From Exiguobacterium sp. FSL W8-0210 (GTDB lineage: Bacteria; Bacillota; Bacilli; Exiguobacteriales; Exiguobacteriaceae): a DNA stretch of 64,000 nucleotides. The notes beneath the pieces are model-generated. The model saw only the letters and a list, made by a program, of their open reading frames with translations. It searched no databases and was not told the origin of the DNA. The number at the start of each line of letters is the position of its first letter. Position 1 is the stretch's first letter. A program made the translations under genes and the position numbers. The stretch lies in the NCBI RefSeq assembly GCF_038006045.1, contig NZ_JBBOUK010000001.1, positions 403,001 through 467,000 of the forward strand, read 5' to 3'. Of the stretch, positions 32,688 to 41,547 are shown piece by piece.

Positions 32688-33648
32688 ATTGTGCTTTCGC
32701 AAAGCGAGCATAAGGAGCTGGGCGACCGAGTAGGTATCCTTGACCAAGATCGAAGCCGAGTTCGCGGCAAAGATCGAGTTCTTCTTGCCGTTCGATGCCT
32801 TCCGCTAAGATTTGAATCCCCATTTCTCGTGTCAGATGGCGGGCTTTTCGTAAAAAGGCTTCGTTTTCTGAGTTCGTATCGCAGTGATCGATGAAGGAAC
32901 GATCAATTTTAATATAATCCGGTTGAAGTAAGGACAACATATCGAGTGTCGAGAAACCAGCGCCGACATCGTCCAGTGCTACTTGAATGCCTTGCTTTTT
33001 ATACTGTTCGAAGACGTGTTTCAAATGGTTGACGTCTTCAATTTTTTCCGTTTCGACGACTTCGAAGACGAGCCGACTCGGATCGACTTGATAACGTTCG
33101 ACGATCTCAAACGTATGGCGCAGGCAGTACTCCGGATTATAGATCGTCGAAGGGAGAAAGTTGATGAACGTTTTTGTTGTGCCACCGATATGATGCGTCG
33201 CACGGATGGCTTCTTCACGCGCCCGCTGATCAAGACGGGAATGAAGTCCCATCTTCGAGGCCGTCGAAAACAAGACACCAGGCGAGATAGGCGTGTTATC
33301 ATCTGCTGCTCGCAATAAGGCTTCGTTCGCGACGAGCACGTTGCGCTGGATATCATAAATCGGCTGTAAATGACTCGTCATGACCCCATGCTGGATGAAA
33401 TCAATCGCAAACCGATGCTTCAGTTGCTCTAGAAGTTCTGAAGCTAGGATGGGTGCTGTCACGTAACGCGATTGTGTGGCGCGACACGACACCGGATAAT
33501 CCGCTACACGTAAGAGCGATGTCAGTAGCTGTTCGAGCTGTTCGAACGATTGATAGGAATAGATTTCTGGCGTTGGTGATTGAATATGGAGTGCTCCCGC
33601 TTCAACAAAACGGATTGATGTCGTACATTCGGCGCAAGGATGCCACAT
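32686..33648 (-). CDS. EAL-domain cyclic-di-GMP phosphodiesterase with N-terminal Cys pair
   Basis: 320 residues. The EAL domain covers about residues 75-315 and keeps the catalytic set: EALLR, NFLPS (Asn), EVVETE, DDVGAGFSTLD (DDFG-like loop), KIDRSFI and AEGIE, so it should be active and hydrolyse c-di-GMP. The first 75 residues begin MWHPCAECTTS with a C-x2-C pair and no membrane segment; I do not recognise this part. GAGGTGG is about ten bases before the ATG. No partner GGDEF gene is in the window. Confidence 0.87.
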   Translation of the reverse strand: MWHPCAECTTSIRFVEAGALHIQSPTPEIYSYQSFEQLEQLLTSLLRVADYPVSCRATQSRYVTAPILASELLEQLKHRFAIDFIQHGVMTSHLQPIYDIQRNVLVANEALLRAADDNTPISPGVLFSTASKMGLHSRLDQRAREEAIRATHHIGGTTKTFINFLPSTIYNPEYCLRHTFEIVERYQVDPSRLVFEVVETEKIEDVNHLKHVFEQYKKQGIQVALDDVGAGFSTLDMLSLLQPDYIKIDRSFIDHCDTNSENEAFLRKARHLTREMGIQILAEGIERQEELDLCRELGFDLGQGYLLGRPAPYARFAKAQ

Positions 33649-33762
33649 AAAGGGATGTCCACCTCTCAGTACATCAAAAAAAATGTATTTATTAAATTGG
33701 TTAAATTCTTTACCCTAAGAGAAAAAGAATTAAACCTGTTCTTCATAATCATTGACCTCATA

Positions 33763-33810
33763 CAAAAAAGAGAAGGGAACGACGGACACAATTCCGTACG
33801 TTCTCTCCTC
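33763..33810 (-). terminator. Terminator of the DUF1294 gene
   Basis: Minus strand GAGGAGAGAACGTACGG pairs with CCGTCGTTCCCTTCTC, followed by TTTTTT. The AT-rich stretch 33650-33760 next to it (upstream of the EAL gene) shows no clear promoter. Confidence 0.7.
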
Positions 33811-33826
33811 TATCGGTCACATTCTT

Positions 33827-34090
33827 TCATTGTGAAGTGTAAACAAACCAGAAAGTGAGATGCAAGACAGCGGCTATTGGAACGAGCCATTGGAACTTCG
33901 CTTTCCGTGTCTTGTGCCGAACTGTGTACATACCGATCCAAGAACCGAGCGCACCACCGAGGAAAGCAATCGTCAATAGTGTCGCTTCGGGTGTTCGGTA
34001 AGCATGTTGTTGCGCTCGATGTTTATCCTGCCACATCGAGACAAATCCGATGAGTGTCAGGAGGAGGTAATACCCTAAGATGATCCTCAT
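33827..34090 (-). CDS. DUF1294 small membrane protein
   Basis: 87 residues with three hydrophobic segments and the family pattern MWQDKHRAQQHAYRTPEATLLTIAFLGGALGSWIGMYTVRHKTRKAKF. Function of DUF1294 is unknown. AAAGGAG precedes the ATG. It lies downstream of, and probably in one transcript with, the TPM/LemA genes (18-base gap). Confidence 0.82.
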   Translation of the reverse strand: MRIILGYYLLLTLIGFVSMWQDKHRAQQHAYRTPEATLLTIAFLGGALGSWIGMYTVRHKTRKAKFQWLVPIAAVLHLTFWFVYTSQ

Positions 34091-34108
34091 GAAAAAACGA
34101 CTCCTTTT

Positions 34109-34846
34109 CTACCGTTCGGCACCACCACCGCCGGAACTTCCGCCACCACCACGACTGCCACCATTTCCACCGCCGCCACGCATGATCGCGGAGAAGATGT
34201 TCAAAATCGCGAAGAAGAACATACCACCGGTGAACTTCATATCGAGGAACAATAAGATCAGTAATCCAGCACCAATCAGAATCTTCGTCCAAAGCGGAAG
34301 TCCGTCGTCATTTTGTGTTTTCGGAGGATCCTGTGACTCAAGCGACTGGTCCTTTGAAATGACACTGACGACCGCTTTATATGTTTCGGATGCTGCTTTT
34401 CCATACTCACCGTTTTCCTTGTAAGGAACCGCATACTGATCGAGAATACGTCCGGCTGTGATGTCTGTCAAAATCCCTTCGAGTTTATAACCGACCTCGA
34501 TCCGGAATTGGCGATCCTTTTCGTTCGGAGCGACGACGACAAGAACACCATTGTCTTTTCCTTCTTGACCGATGCCTTGGCGCCGGAACGTTTCATTGGC
34601 GTAAGAGCTTAAATCCTGTCCCTTTAAATCGGGAACCGTCTTGAGAACGACTTGTGCCGTCGTATATTGTTCGAGTTCCTGACCGAGTTGCGCGAGTTCG
34701 GCTTCTTCCGAAGGGGTGAGCAGCTGAGCATCATCCTGAATGAAGAAGGCTGCTCCCGTTCGTTCTGAAACGGCACTAGCTGTTGGAACGAAGAGGAAGA
34801 AGACGAGGAACGCGCTCAATAGAAGTCGCGTCCACCGCCGAATCAT
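34109..34846 (-). CDS. TPM-domain (YgcG/Psb32-like) membrane-anchored protein
   Basis: 245 residues: signal peptide (1-26, ending TASA), extracellular TPM domain (about 30-165; DDAQLLTPSEEAELAQLGQELE, GVLVVVAPNEKDRQFRIEVGY), one or two membrane helices (about 185-220) and a Gly/Ser-rich tail with RGGGGSSGGGG. Its start overlaps the lemA stop (ATGA). TPM and LemA proteins are often paired; their shared role (membrane protein quality or envelope stress) is not settled. Confidence 0.85.
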   Translation of the reverse strand: MIRRWTRLLLSAFLVFFLFVPTASAVSERTGAAFFIQDDAQLLTPSEEAELAQLGQELEQYTTAQVVLKTVPDLKGQDLSSYANETFRRQGIGQEGKDNGVLVVVAPNEKDRQFRIEVGYKLEGILTDITAGRILDQYAVPYKENGEYGKAASETYKAVVSVISKDQSLESQDPPKTQNDDGLPLWTKILIGAGLLILLFLDMKFTGGMFFFAILNIFSAIMRGGGGNGGSRGGGGSSGGGGAER

Positions 34847-35436
34847 TTCGAATCACTGTTAAAGTCGACGGTCGGATTTTCCCGGTCGCTGTCTGAAATC
34901 TCGTAATATGGTTTTTTCTCGAATCCGAAGGCGGATGCGTAGAGTGTCGTTGGGAAACTCCGACGTTTTTTGTTGTAGAGGGTTACAGCATCATTGTAAT
35001 CCTTGCGGGCGATCCCGAGACGATTTTCTGTTCCTTCCAGCGTGTCCATCAAGGATTGGAACCGTTCGCTTGATTTTAGTTCTGGATAAGTCGTCTGCAA
35101 GGCAATCAATCCGCGAAGCGAAGACGTGACTTGTTGGTCAGCTTCAATGCGTTGCTCGGTTGACGCAGCACGTGCAAGACCAGCTTGGGCTTCTGCGACT
35201 TTACCGTAGACTTTTTCTTCTTGACCCGCGACACCTTTAACGGTTTCAACGAGGTTCGGAATTAAATCCGCACGACGCTTGATTTGGTTGTCGACTTGCG
35301 ACCATTTATTCGATACATCTTCTTCTACATTGACGAGGCTATTGTATTGTCCGATTGCTAAAAAGGCAATCACGGCAACAATAACGACTCCGATGATTAA
35401 TGGGAGTTTTGATCTACTCCGACTTCTGCGTGCCAT
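34843..35436 (-). CDS. lemA: LemA family protein
   Basis: 197 residues with a basic N-terminus, one membrane helix (about 11-28) and a long extracytoplasmic helical domain with the hallmark NLVNVEEDVSNKWSQVDNQIKRRADLIPNLVETVKG. Family length. Co-transcribed with the TPM protein. AAAGGAG precedes the ATG. Confidence 0.92.
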   Translation of the reverse strand: MARRSRSRSKLPLIIGVVIVAVIAFLAIGQYNSLVNVEEDVSNKWSQVDNQIKRRADLIPNLVETVKGVAGQEEKVYGKVAEAQAGLARAASTEQRIEADQQVTSSLRGLIALQTTYPELKSSERFQSLMDTLEGTENRLGIARKDYNDAVTLYNKKRRSFPTTLYASAFGFEKKPYYEISDSDRENPTVDFNSDSK

Positions 35437-35508
35437 GTGGCATTCACTCCTTTAATTATGTCTCATCCCTATATACCCTTAAGCGACTGAATTAGTTTCA
35501 AAAAAATG

Positions 35509-35540
35509 AAAAACCGTCAGCTAAAATAGCTAACGGTTTG
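35509..35540 (-). terminator. Terminator of uppP
   Basis: Minus strand AAACCGTTAGCTATTTTAGCTGACGGTTT followed by TTC, just after the uppP stop codon. Confidence 0.75.
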
Positions 35541-35543
35541 AAC

Positions 35544-36380
35544 TTACATGTAGACGATGACAGCTAAGATAGCCGCTAAGACAAGACGGTAGATGGCGAA
35601 CGGAACGAGTTTGATCTTGTTGATCAGCTTCAAGAAGAAGCGAATCGATAAGAGGGCAAACACGAACGACGCAACGAAACCGACAGCATAGAATGCGAAG
35701 TGGTTCGGTTGAATGTTATCCCAGTTCTTAACGAGCGAAAGGAAACTAGCACCGAACATGATCGGTACAGCCATGATGAACGTAAAGTCAGCTGCCGTCC
35801 GGTGATTCATCCCGAGGAAGACCCCTCCGGAAATCGTTGAACCAGAACGGGAGAAGCCAGGCCAAAGGGAAATACATTGGAACAGACCGACGAGTGCTGC
35901 TTGGCGATATGTAATCTGATCAAGCGATGTCGTTTTTGGTTCCTTTGGTCCGAATTTATCAGCTGCGATCATCAAGAGGGCACCGACAGCAAGACCGATG
36001 ATGACCGTTTCAATCGAGAAGAGGTTCTCATCGATGAAATCTTCGAATAACAATCCGAGAACAGCTGCTGGTAGAAGACCGATCAAGACGTGACGTAGCT
36101 TTAACTTGTGTGTCCCTGATGCGTCATGTTCGCCTTCAATCTTATACAAACCGATCAAGCTGAAGAGGCGTTTCCAAAAGACGACGACGACCGCAAGAAT
36201 CGATCCGAGCTGAATGACGATTTTAAAGGTGTTCGCCGAATATTTACCGAGAAAATCGGTAGTTTGCAACCACATGTCATCGACGATGATCATGTGACCT
36301 GTGGAAGAGACTGGTGCAAATTCCGTCATCCCTTCGACGAAACCAAGTAAGAGCGCTTTTAAAAGTTCAATGATTGTCAT
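35544..36380 (-). CDS. uppP: Undecaprenyl-diphosphate phosphatase
   Basis: Integral membrane enzyme that recycles the C55 lipid carrier for cell-wall synthesis and confers bacitracin tolerance. The 278-residue protein has the two active-site motifs: GFVEGMTEFAPVSSTGHMIIVDD (residues about 13-35) and PGFSRSGSTISGG (near 178-190), among eight membrane segments. AAGGAGA precedes the ATG. In the first motif Ala replaces the more usual Leu/Ile before PVSST, a mild change. Confidence 0.95.
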   Translation of the reverse strand: MTIIELLKALLLGFVEGMTEFAPVSSTGHMIIVDDMWLQTTDFLGKYSANTFKIVIQLGSILAVVVVFWKRLFSLIGLYKIEGEHDASGTHKLKLRHVLIGLLPAAVLGLLFEDFIDENLFSIETVIIGLAVGALLMIAADKFGPKEPKTTSLDQITYRQAALVGLFQCISLWPGFSRSGSTISGGVFLGMNHRTAADFTFIMAVPIMFGASFLSLVKNWDNIQPNHFAFYAVGFVASFVFALLSIRFFLKLINKIKLVPFAIYRLVLAAILAVIVYM

Positions 36381-36690
36381 GATAATCTCCTTCTATATGA
36401 TGTGCTAGTTAAAAACATATCATGTTTTATTCTTGTGAGATAGAACTAATTGGAATATCGGGCGCAGGTCTGAGAGACGATCGGACGTGTAAGACGCGTT
36501 GTCCGATTTAAATTTGTTTGAATAAGATAATAGATGGATTTAGATGTCATCGAATAGATCAGGAAATTCGATCATTTCCATTCATACTAAAACAGCATGA
36601 AGGAAAGGGAAATCTTTCTGTTAAGACACAAGGTCAGAAAAACTTCAAATCGGACGGTTTTATTAGAATATGCCTAAATTTATAAATAGA
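36381..36690. other. Gene-free stretch upstream of uppP
   Basis: About 310 AT-rich bases between the uppP start and the ZIP terminator. No ORF with a ribosome site and no recognised riboswitch was found. A weak TATGTT-type -10 lies close to uppP. Short inverted strings (CGGACGTGT...GTCCG) are visible at 36481-36510 but have no T-run. Confidence 0.4.
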
Positions 36691-36728
36691 AAAACGAGCA
36701 GGAGACGATATCGTCCACTACTCGTTTT
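36691..36728 (-). terminator. Terminator of the ZIP transporter gene
   Basis: Minus strand AAAACGAGTAG and complement flank a perfect inner GACGATATCGTC, followed by TTTTT. Confidence 0.85.
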
Positions 36729-36737
36729 GAAACGGGC

Positions 36738-37550
36738 TCATCCTAAAGCGACGTCAAGAATCATCATGACCGTAAAACCGACCATCAGACCAAGTGTTGC
36801 TAAATCGGATCCGTTCTCTGCTTGTGATTCCGGAATCAATTCTTCGACGACGACGAAAATCATCGCTCCGGCAGCAAACGATAACGCATACGGTAGAAGC
36901 GGTTGAACGAAGAAGACGGCAGCTGCTCCGACCATCGCGGCAATCGGTTCAACGATTGCTGACAATTGACCGTAATGGAAGGCGCGCCGACGCGACATGC
37001 CTTCGCCACGTAATGGAATCGACAGGGCAGCCCCCTCCGGCATGTTTTGAATCCCGATACCGAGTGCAAGCGTCAAGGCACCGGCGACGGTCGCCCCGTC
37101 CATGTTCAAGGCGGCGGCACCAAAAGCGACACCAATCGCAAGACCTTCGGGAATATTATGCAACGTGATCGCAAGAAATAATAACGTCGTTTTCTTGAGT
37201 CCTGTCGAAGGACCTTCCGCTGTTTCGAGTGATGCAGATAAGTGCAAATGCGGTGTGACGAAGTCGAGTAGACGAACGAAAAATCCACCAGCGAGAAAAC
37301 CGATGGCGGCAGGAATCCAAGCGATTCCACCATCTTGCTCTGTGAACTCGATCGCAGGAGCAAGCAACGACCAAAACGACGCGGCAATCATGACGCCGGC
37401 AGCAAAACCGAGCATCATGTTCATGACGCGTTTTTCAATCGTCGTAAAGACGAAAACGAGTGCCGCACCAAGTGCGGTTAACCCCCAAGTCATCATTCCG
37501 GCAAGCAATGCTTGCACGACGACGGGGAGGGAAGTAAACCAATCCAACAT
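36738..37550 (-). CDS. ZIP-family divalent metal transporter
   Basis: 270 residues, about eight membrane helices. The family metal-binding motifs are present on two helices: ITLHNIPEGLAIG (helix IV) and GIQNMPEGAALS (helix V). LLDFVTPHLHLS supplies the His-containing loop. It resembles the GufA/ZupT branch that imports Zn, Fe or Mn. Start at 37550 follows AAGAAGGAA; the longer frame begins in sequence without a ribosome site. Confidence 0.88.
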   Translation of the reverse strand: MLDWFTSLPVVVQALLAGMMTWGLTALGAALVFVFTTIEKRVMNMMLGFAAGVMIAASFWSLLAPAIEFTEQDGGIAWIPAAIGFLAGGFFVRLLDFVTPHLHLSASLETAEGPSTGLKKTTLLFLAITLHNIPEGLAIGVAFGAAALNMDGATVAGALTLALGIGIQNMPEGAALSIPLRGEGMSRRRAFHYGQLSAIVEPIAAMVGAAAVFFVQPLLPYALSFAAGAMIFVVVEELIPESQAENGSDLATLGLMVGFTVMMILDVALG

Positions 37551-37601
37551 GACTATTCCTTCTTTCCGGGCACGATTTAAAGCATCCATCTGTATGAGAG
37601 C

Positions 37602-37931
37602 TTACCCGTTTTCGATCCGGACGATTCGTGTGAAGGGAATTTCAATGACTTCACGTCCGCGCAGAAAGAGAACGGAACGTTCGGGTTCTAGTCGTTCGAC
37701 GAAACCGACGACCGTCACGTAGCTACTTTCCTTATAATACGTGATTTCAAGTTCGTTTCCTTCTATTAAAGCTTCTTGGAGCAGAAAGTGCCATGATTCT
37801 TGTAGCTGTTCATCAATTTCAGGCAAGTCGAGCTGATGCATCTGGACATAGTATTCCCGCAGCAATTGCAAATGTTCTGGCATGAGAAAAGGAATCCATT
37901 TTAAATTTCCCCGATCACGATACGCTGTCAT
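37602..37931 (-). CDS. YolD-like protein
   Basis: 109-residue YolD-family protein (MTAYRDRGNLKWIPFLMPEHLQLLREYYVQM...). The family is nearly always found beside Y-family DNA polymerases. Its ATG lies 17 bases inside the end of the upstream polymerase gene and is preceded by GGGAGGTGA, so the two are translationally coupled. It is thought to be a partner or regulator of the polymerase; biochemistry is unknown. Confidence 0.87.
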   Translation of the reverse strand: MTAYRDRGNLKWIPFLMPEHLQLLREYYVQMHQLDLPEIDEQLQESWHFLLQEALIEGNELEITYYKESSYVTVVGFVERLEPERSVLFLRGREVIEIPFTRIVRIENG

Positions 37932-39237
37932 GACGATCACCTCCCGGATGACCGCCGACAAAACGAAGGCGACGTTTGGCGACACTCGTATCAAGAAACG
38001 AGACAGCGAGGCGAATCGTTCCTTTTCCGTAGCGAATGTTGACGACATCCATTGCTTTTAATAACCGTCGCCGTTTCCAGAGCCGCGCATTATCCTCGAA
38101 CAAAGACAACTGTAAAATGCCTTGATCGGCAGTCAAATGCCCCACTGCGACGGATAAAAATCGAACAGGTTCCCCATCGAGCCAATTCGGTTCGAATAAT
38201 TGTAAGACGTGACGCAAAATGATGCGTTCATCGGATGTCGGATAAGGCAACCGTACTTGACGGGAGAAACCACTTCGGACGACGTTTCGAGAATAACGGA
38301 CACCGATGTGAACGGTCCAGCCGACTTGATTCGAAAAGCGACAACGTGCGGCAACATCCTGTACCAGTTCATTGAGCACATTCCGGATGCGTTCGAACTG
38401 ATAATAGTCCTGCATTAAGGTCACACCGTGTCCAATCGTCCGTTGAGGAGCTTTCTCGAACAGATGACGTGGGGGAAGCAGTGTCGGTGACGCGTCGAGT
38501 CCCCAAGCGTGATGCCACAGTTCGGCACCGATGACACCGAAGCGTTCGTGTAACTCTTCAACGGGGCGCATGGCAAGATCACCGATCGTTTCAATCCCCA
38601 ACATCTGCAGATGTTGTTCCATGCGATGTCCAACTCCCCACATCTTTCGAATCGGAAAATCATGAAGACGTCGTGCGACATCAGCATATCCACATCGCGC
38701 GATGCCTTCTTTTTTCCCGATTAAATCAAGCGTCAGTTTCGCGATGACGTTATTTGGACCAATCCCGATGCGGACGTGGATGCCGGTCTGTTTCAGGATT
38801 GCTTCTTTAATTTTGAGGGCAGCTTGCAGGTCGGAACCAAATAGGCGATCGGTTCCGGTCATGTTAATGAAGCTTTCGTCAATTGAATAGACGCGGATGG
38901 CTTCAGGTGGGGCGAATTGGTGCAGGACATCCAGGACACGAATCGACGTCTTCATATAAGCGAGCATACGTGGTTCGACAAGTCGAATCGTACGACGAAC
39001 AGCGTATGGCAATTGCTCGATTTCATATAATCGACCGGCTGTCTTGATTCCAAGTGCTTTTAAGGCAGGGGTGGCAGCGAGAATAACGGACCCGCTTTGT
39101 TTTAAATCGGAGACGACCGCTAGGCGTGTCGTCAAGGGTGGGAGATTGCGATACTGGCATTCACAGCTGGCGTAGAAGGACACACTGTCGACGCAAAAAA
39201 TACGTTTATCTTGTGGTAAAACGACGGAAGGAAACAT
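37915..39237 (-). CDS. Y-family translesion DNA polymerase (UvrX/YqjW-like)
   Basis: Error-prone polymerase of the ImpB/MucB/SamB family, 440 residues. Catalytic acidic residues are in FCVDSVSFYASCE (residue about 16) and VYSIDESFIN (near 115-118), and the helix-hairpin-helix region GVGHRMEQHLQMLGIETIGDLA follows near 195-215. The C-terminal domain ends before YolD. GGAG is eight bases before the ATG at 39237. An SOS box is 24 bases upstream, so it should be induced by DNA damage. Confidence 0.92.
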   Translation of the reverse strand: MFPSVVLPQDKRIFCVDSVSFYASCECQYRNLPPLTTRLAVVSDLKQSGSVILAATPALKALGIKTAGRLYEIEQLPYAVRRTIRLVEPRMLAYMKTSIRVLDVLHQFAPPEAIRVYSIDESFINMTGTDRLFGSDLQAALKIKEAILKQTGIHVRIGIGPNNVIAKLTLDLIGKKEGIARCGYADVARRLHDFPIRKMWGVGHRMEQHLQMLGIETIGDLAMRPVEELHERFGVIGAELWHHAWGLDASPTLLPPRHLFEKAPQRTIGHGVTLMQDYYQFERIRNVLNELVQDVAARCRFSNQVGWTVHIGVRYSRNVVRSGFSRQVRLPYPTSDERIILRHVLQLFEPNWLDGEPVRFLSVAVGHLTADQGILQLSLFEDNARLWKRRRLLKAMDVVNIRYGKGTIRLAVSFLDTSVAKRRLRFVGGHPGGDRHDSVS

Positions 39238-39260
39238 CTGAATCACTCCTTTACATAAAA

Positions 39261-39272
39261 GAACGTATGTTC
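39261..39272 (-). promoter_or_regulatory. SOS (LexA/DinR) box before the Y-family polymerase
   Basis: GAAC-GTAT-GTTC, a perfect match to the Gram-positive GAAC-N4-GTTC operator, extended to AAGAAC...GTTCTT by outer symmetry. Confidence 0.88.
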
Positions 39273-39412
39273 TTATTTGATTTTCCTTGACTATAGCATG
39301 GTCTCAAAGTGTCTCAAAATAAAAACTGTTGAAAAAAGAGGAATTCGAACGATTTCTCCTCATATAAAAAGAGTTTGGTACACTAAGGGAGAGAAAAAAG
39401 GGGGAACCTTCA

Positions 39413-40051
39413 TTGAAAGAGACCGTTATCCGTTTACCAGAATTACCGAAGACACTTCAGTCAGAGACGTTCGATCAAGTCGAAATCGATGACCCGTATC
39501 TGAAAGGAGCGCGTTATGAGAAAGAGTCGATGCCGAGTGAACTGACAGAACGCATCGATGCCTATCAAGTGTGTTTTCAAAATGTCTCGTTCGCGAATCT
39601 TACCTTTGACCGTGGTTCGTTCGAAGATATTCGTTTTGAGCAATGCGACTTAACCGGATGTCACTTCCAAGAAACTCGTTTTCACCGTGTGTCCTTCGCC
39701 GGATGCCGGATGACGGGTGTTCAGTTCGAAGATTGTACGCTGGACCATTTAACGATTCAGGAAGGGCTTGCGGATTACGTACAGTTCATTCGCAGTACGG
39801 TCCGTCATCAACACTGGAGCGAAACGACGATGAAAGAAGCACAGTTCTTCGAAGTGAAGCCGACCCATTGGAAACTCGAAGCGGTCCGGCTTACGGATAG
39901 TCAATGGATTGAAACACCGTTAAAAGGTCTTGACCTCCGGCAGACGGAACTCTCTGGTATTACGATCGATCCGCGATTTTTACCAGGCGCTGTCATTACG
40001 GAAGAGCAAGCAGTCGCCTTTGCTCGCTTGTTAGGTCTTGTCATTCCATAA
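39413..40051 (+). CDS. Pentapeptide-repeat protein
   Basis: 212 residues built largely of degenerate A(D/N)LXX five-residue repeats (FQNVSFANLTFDRGSFEDIRFEQCDLTGCHF and on to about residue 195), which fold into a right-handed beta helix. The start is TTG with GGGGGAA upstream; no ATG is available before residue 39. Some pentapeptide proteins protect gyrase from quinolones (Qnr-type); this one is a distant member and its role is unknown. Confidence 0.82.
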   Translation: MKETVIRLPELPKTLQSETFDQVEIDDPYLKGARYEKESMPSELTERIDAYQVCFQNVSFANLTFDRGSFEDIRFEQCDLTGCHFQETRFHRVSFAGCRMTGVQFEDCTLDHLTIQEGLADYVQFIRSTVRHQHWSETTMKEAQFFEVKPTHWKLEAVRLTDSQWIETPLKGLDLRQTELSGITIDPRFLPGAVITEEQAVAFARLLGLVIP

Positions 40052-40052
40052 C

Positions 40053-40102
40053 AAAAAGAAGTCCTGCTTTCGATTGTTACTCGAAAAGCAGGACTTCTTT
40101 TT
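40053..40102. terminator. Terminator between pentapeptide protein and MBL-fold gene
   Basis: AAAAAGAAGTCCTGCTTTCGA pairs nearly fully with its complement around six bases, ending in TTTTT; symmetric and placed between converging genes. Confidence 0.9.
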
Positions 40103-40119
40103 AGTGAAGGTTACTGTTC

Positions 40120-40875
40120 TTAAAATGACATCGTTTCGCCATCCTCTGGAATCAGGAAATGGGCAGAAAGGTGGAAGGCGGCTAAAAAGTCAGCAATCAT
40201 ATCACGTCGCAAGAGACAGTGGTTGACGGACTCGAGGTGCGAGACGATGATCGTCGCTTCCGCCGCCGCTTCGTGTACGGCAAGGAGATCACGCTGTGAC
40301 ATCGTAATCGGCTCTCCGGTCAAGAACTGGGCGGCGCCACTGTTGACGACGATGATATCGGGTGTATGTTGTTCGATTGCATGCGCGACCTCGTCGCACC
40401 AAATCGTATCACCGGCGATATAAAGTGTTGGTTCGTCCGGATGGGTGAGGACGAGCCCAGACACACGTCCCATCCGTTCGCCGATTTCACCGACACCATG
40501 CTGTCCACCTGTTCGATGGACCTGGATATCACCGATCGTTACACCAGAATCGAAGGAAGAGACGTTCGTGAAGCCGGCTTCTCGGATGTGCTGGGCGTCT
40601 TCTTCTTGCTGCGCATAGAGTGGCAAATGCTTGGGTAGAAGTTGTTTAGCAGCATCATCGAAATGATCGGCATGCAGATGCGTGACGAAGATGGCGTCAG
40701 GATCGAGCAGTGTGTTGACATCGACCGGTAAGTCGACGAGTGGATTGGCGACGGCATTTGGTGTTTGACCGAAGGGAGGCAAGCTGCTTTTTTCGCCGAG
40801 GAACGGATCAATTAGTAAGACTTGATTGGCATACGTGACAACGAGTGTTGCATTACGAATTTGTTGAATATCCAT
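40120..40875 (-). CDS. MBL-fold metallo-hydrolase
   Basis: 251-residue metallo-beta-lactamase-fold protein of the UlaG-like group. The zinc motif reads FVTHLHADHFDDAA (H-x-H-x-D-H, near residues 64-71), then GGQHGVGEIG and YIAGDTIWCDEV with the bridging Asp. The start was placed at 40875 because AGAGG lies nine bases before it; 40884 is also in frame. Substrate unknown, possibly a lactone or phosphoester. Confidence 0.82.
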   Translation of the reverse strand: MDIQQIRNATLVVTYANQVLLIDPFLGEKSSLPPFGQTPNAVANPLVDLPVDVNTLLDPDAIFVTHLHADHFDDAAKQLLPKHLPLYAQQEEDAQHIREAGFTNVSSFDSGVTIGDIQVHRTGGQHGVGEIGERMGRVSGLVLTHPDEPTLYIAGDTIWCDEVAHAIEQHTPDIIVVNSGAAQFLTGEPITMSQRDLLAVHEAAAEATIIVSHLESVNHCLLRRDMIADFLAAFHLSAHFLIPEDGETMSF

Positions 40876-40935
40876 TAGGTTCATCCTCTCTCAATGACTC
40901 GGATTGACTATTCCCCGTCTGGCATTCAATGAATC

Positions 40936-41424
40936 CTATCGCAAGCGTTTCTCCATCGCCATGACGTCGACATATTCACCGTTCAACTGTCCTTGCTCCT
41001 TAAACGTTCCGACGATCCGGAATCCAGAGCGGATATAGAGTTTTTGTCCGATTTTATTGAATGGGAAGGTGAAGAGAATGAGTTTATGCATCTGATGATC
41101 ACGGGCGTGTTGCTCAGCCGTTTCAAGCAAACGTGTGCCAATCCCTTGTCCACGATGAGTCCGGGTGATATAAACCGAAATCTCACCGACGGATGCGTAG
41201 ACAGGACGCGGATTATACGGATCGAGGGAAATGAAGCCGAGGACACCTGTGTCATCTTCAGCGACATATCCGGCATATCGATCGGTGCGTTCTGCATACC
41301 ACTGGGTCATGAAGGATAAGTCCTTTTGGTCGGTCTCAAGCGTTGCGATTCGATCTTCGATGCCTTCGTTATAGATGGCGAGAATCGCTGGTAAGTCGTG
41401 TTCCGTTACGGGACGAATATGCAT
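40936..41424 (-). CDS. GNAT acetyltransferase of the phosphinothricin/arsinothricin type
   Basis: 162 residues. The N-terminal MHIRPVTEHDLPAILAIYNEGIEDRIATLET and the acetyl-CoA loop TRTHRGQGIGTRLLE are those of the Bar/Pat and ArsN1-like enzymes that acetylate phosphinothricin or arsinothricin. The role in this organism may be detoxification of such amino-acid analogues. It stands alone. Exact substrate needs testing. Confidence 0.8.
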   Translation of the reverse strand: MHIRPVTEHDLPAILAIYNEGIEDRIATLETDQKDLSFMTQWYAERTDRYAGYVAEDDTGVLGFISLDPYNPRPVYASVGEISVYITRTHRGQGIGTRLLETAEQHARDHQMHKLILFTFPFNKIGQKLYIRSGFRIVGTFKEQGQLNGEYVDVMAMEKRLR

Positions 41425-41494
41425 ACGCTCACTTCCTCATCGCTTTTCCTTCATTATATCGGTTACGTGTCAATGTAGTGATATGTTTGTGCGA

Positions 41495-41537
41495 TAAGAA
41501 AAGCGCTGATTTCCTTCACATAAAGGAAATCAGCGAT
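41495..41537 (-). terminator. Terminator of the mtnWXBD operon
   Basis: Minus strand CGCTGATTTCCTT...AAGGAAATCAGCG followed by CTTTTCTT, right after mtnD. Confidence 0.85.
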
Positions 41538-41547
41538 TATATCGTTC

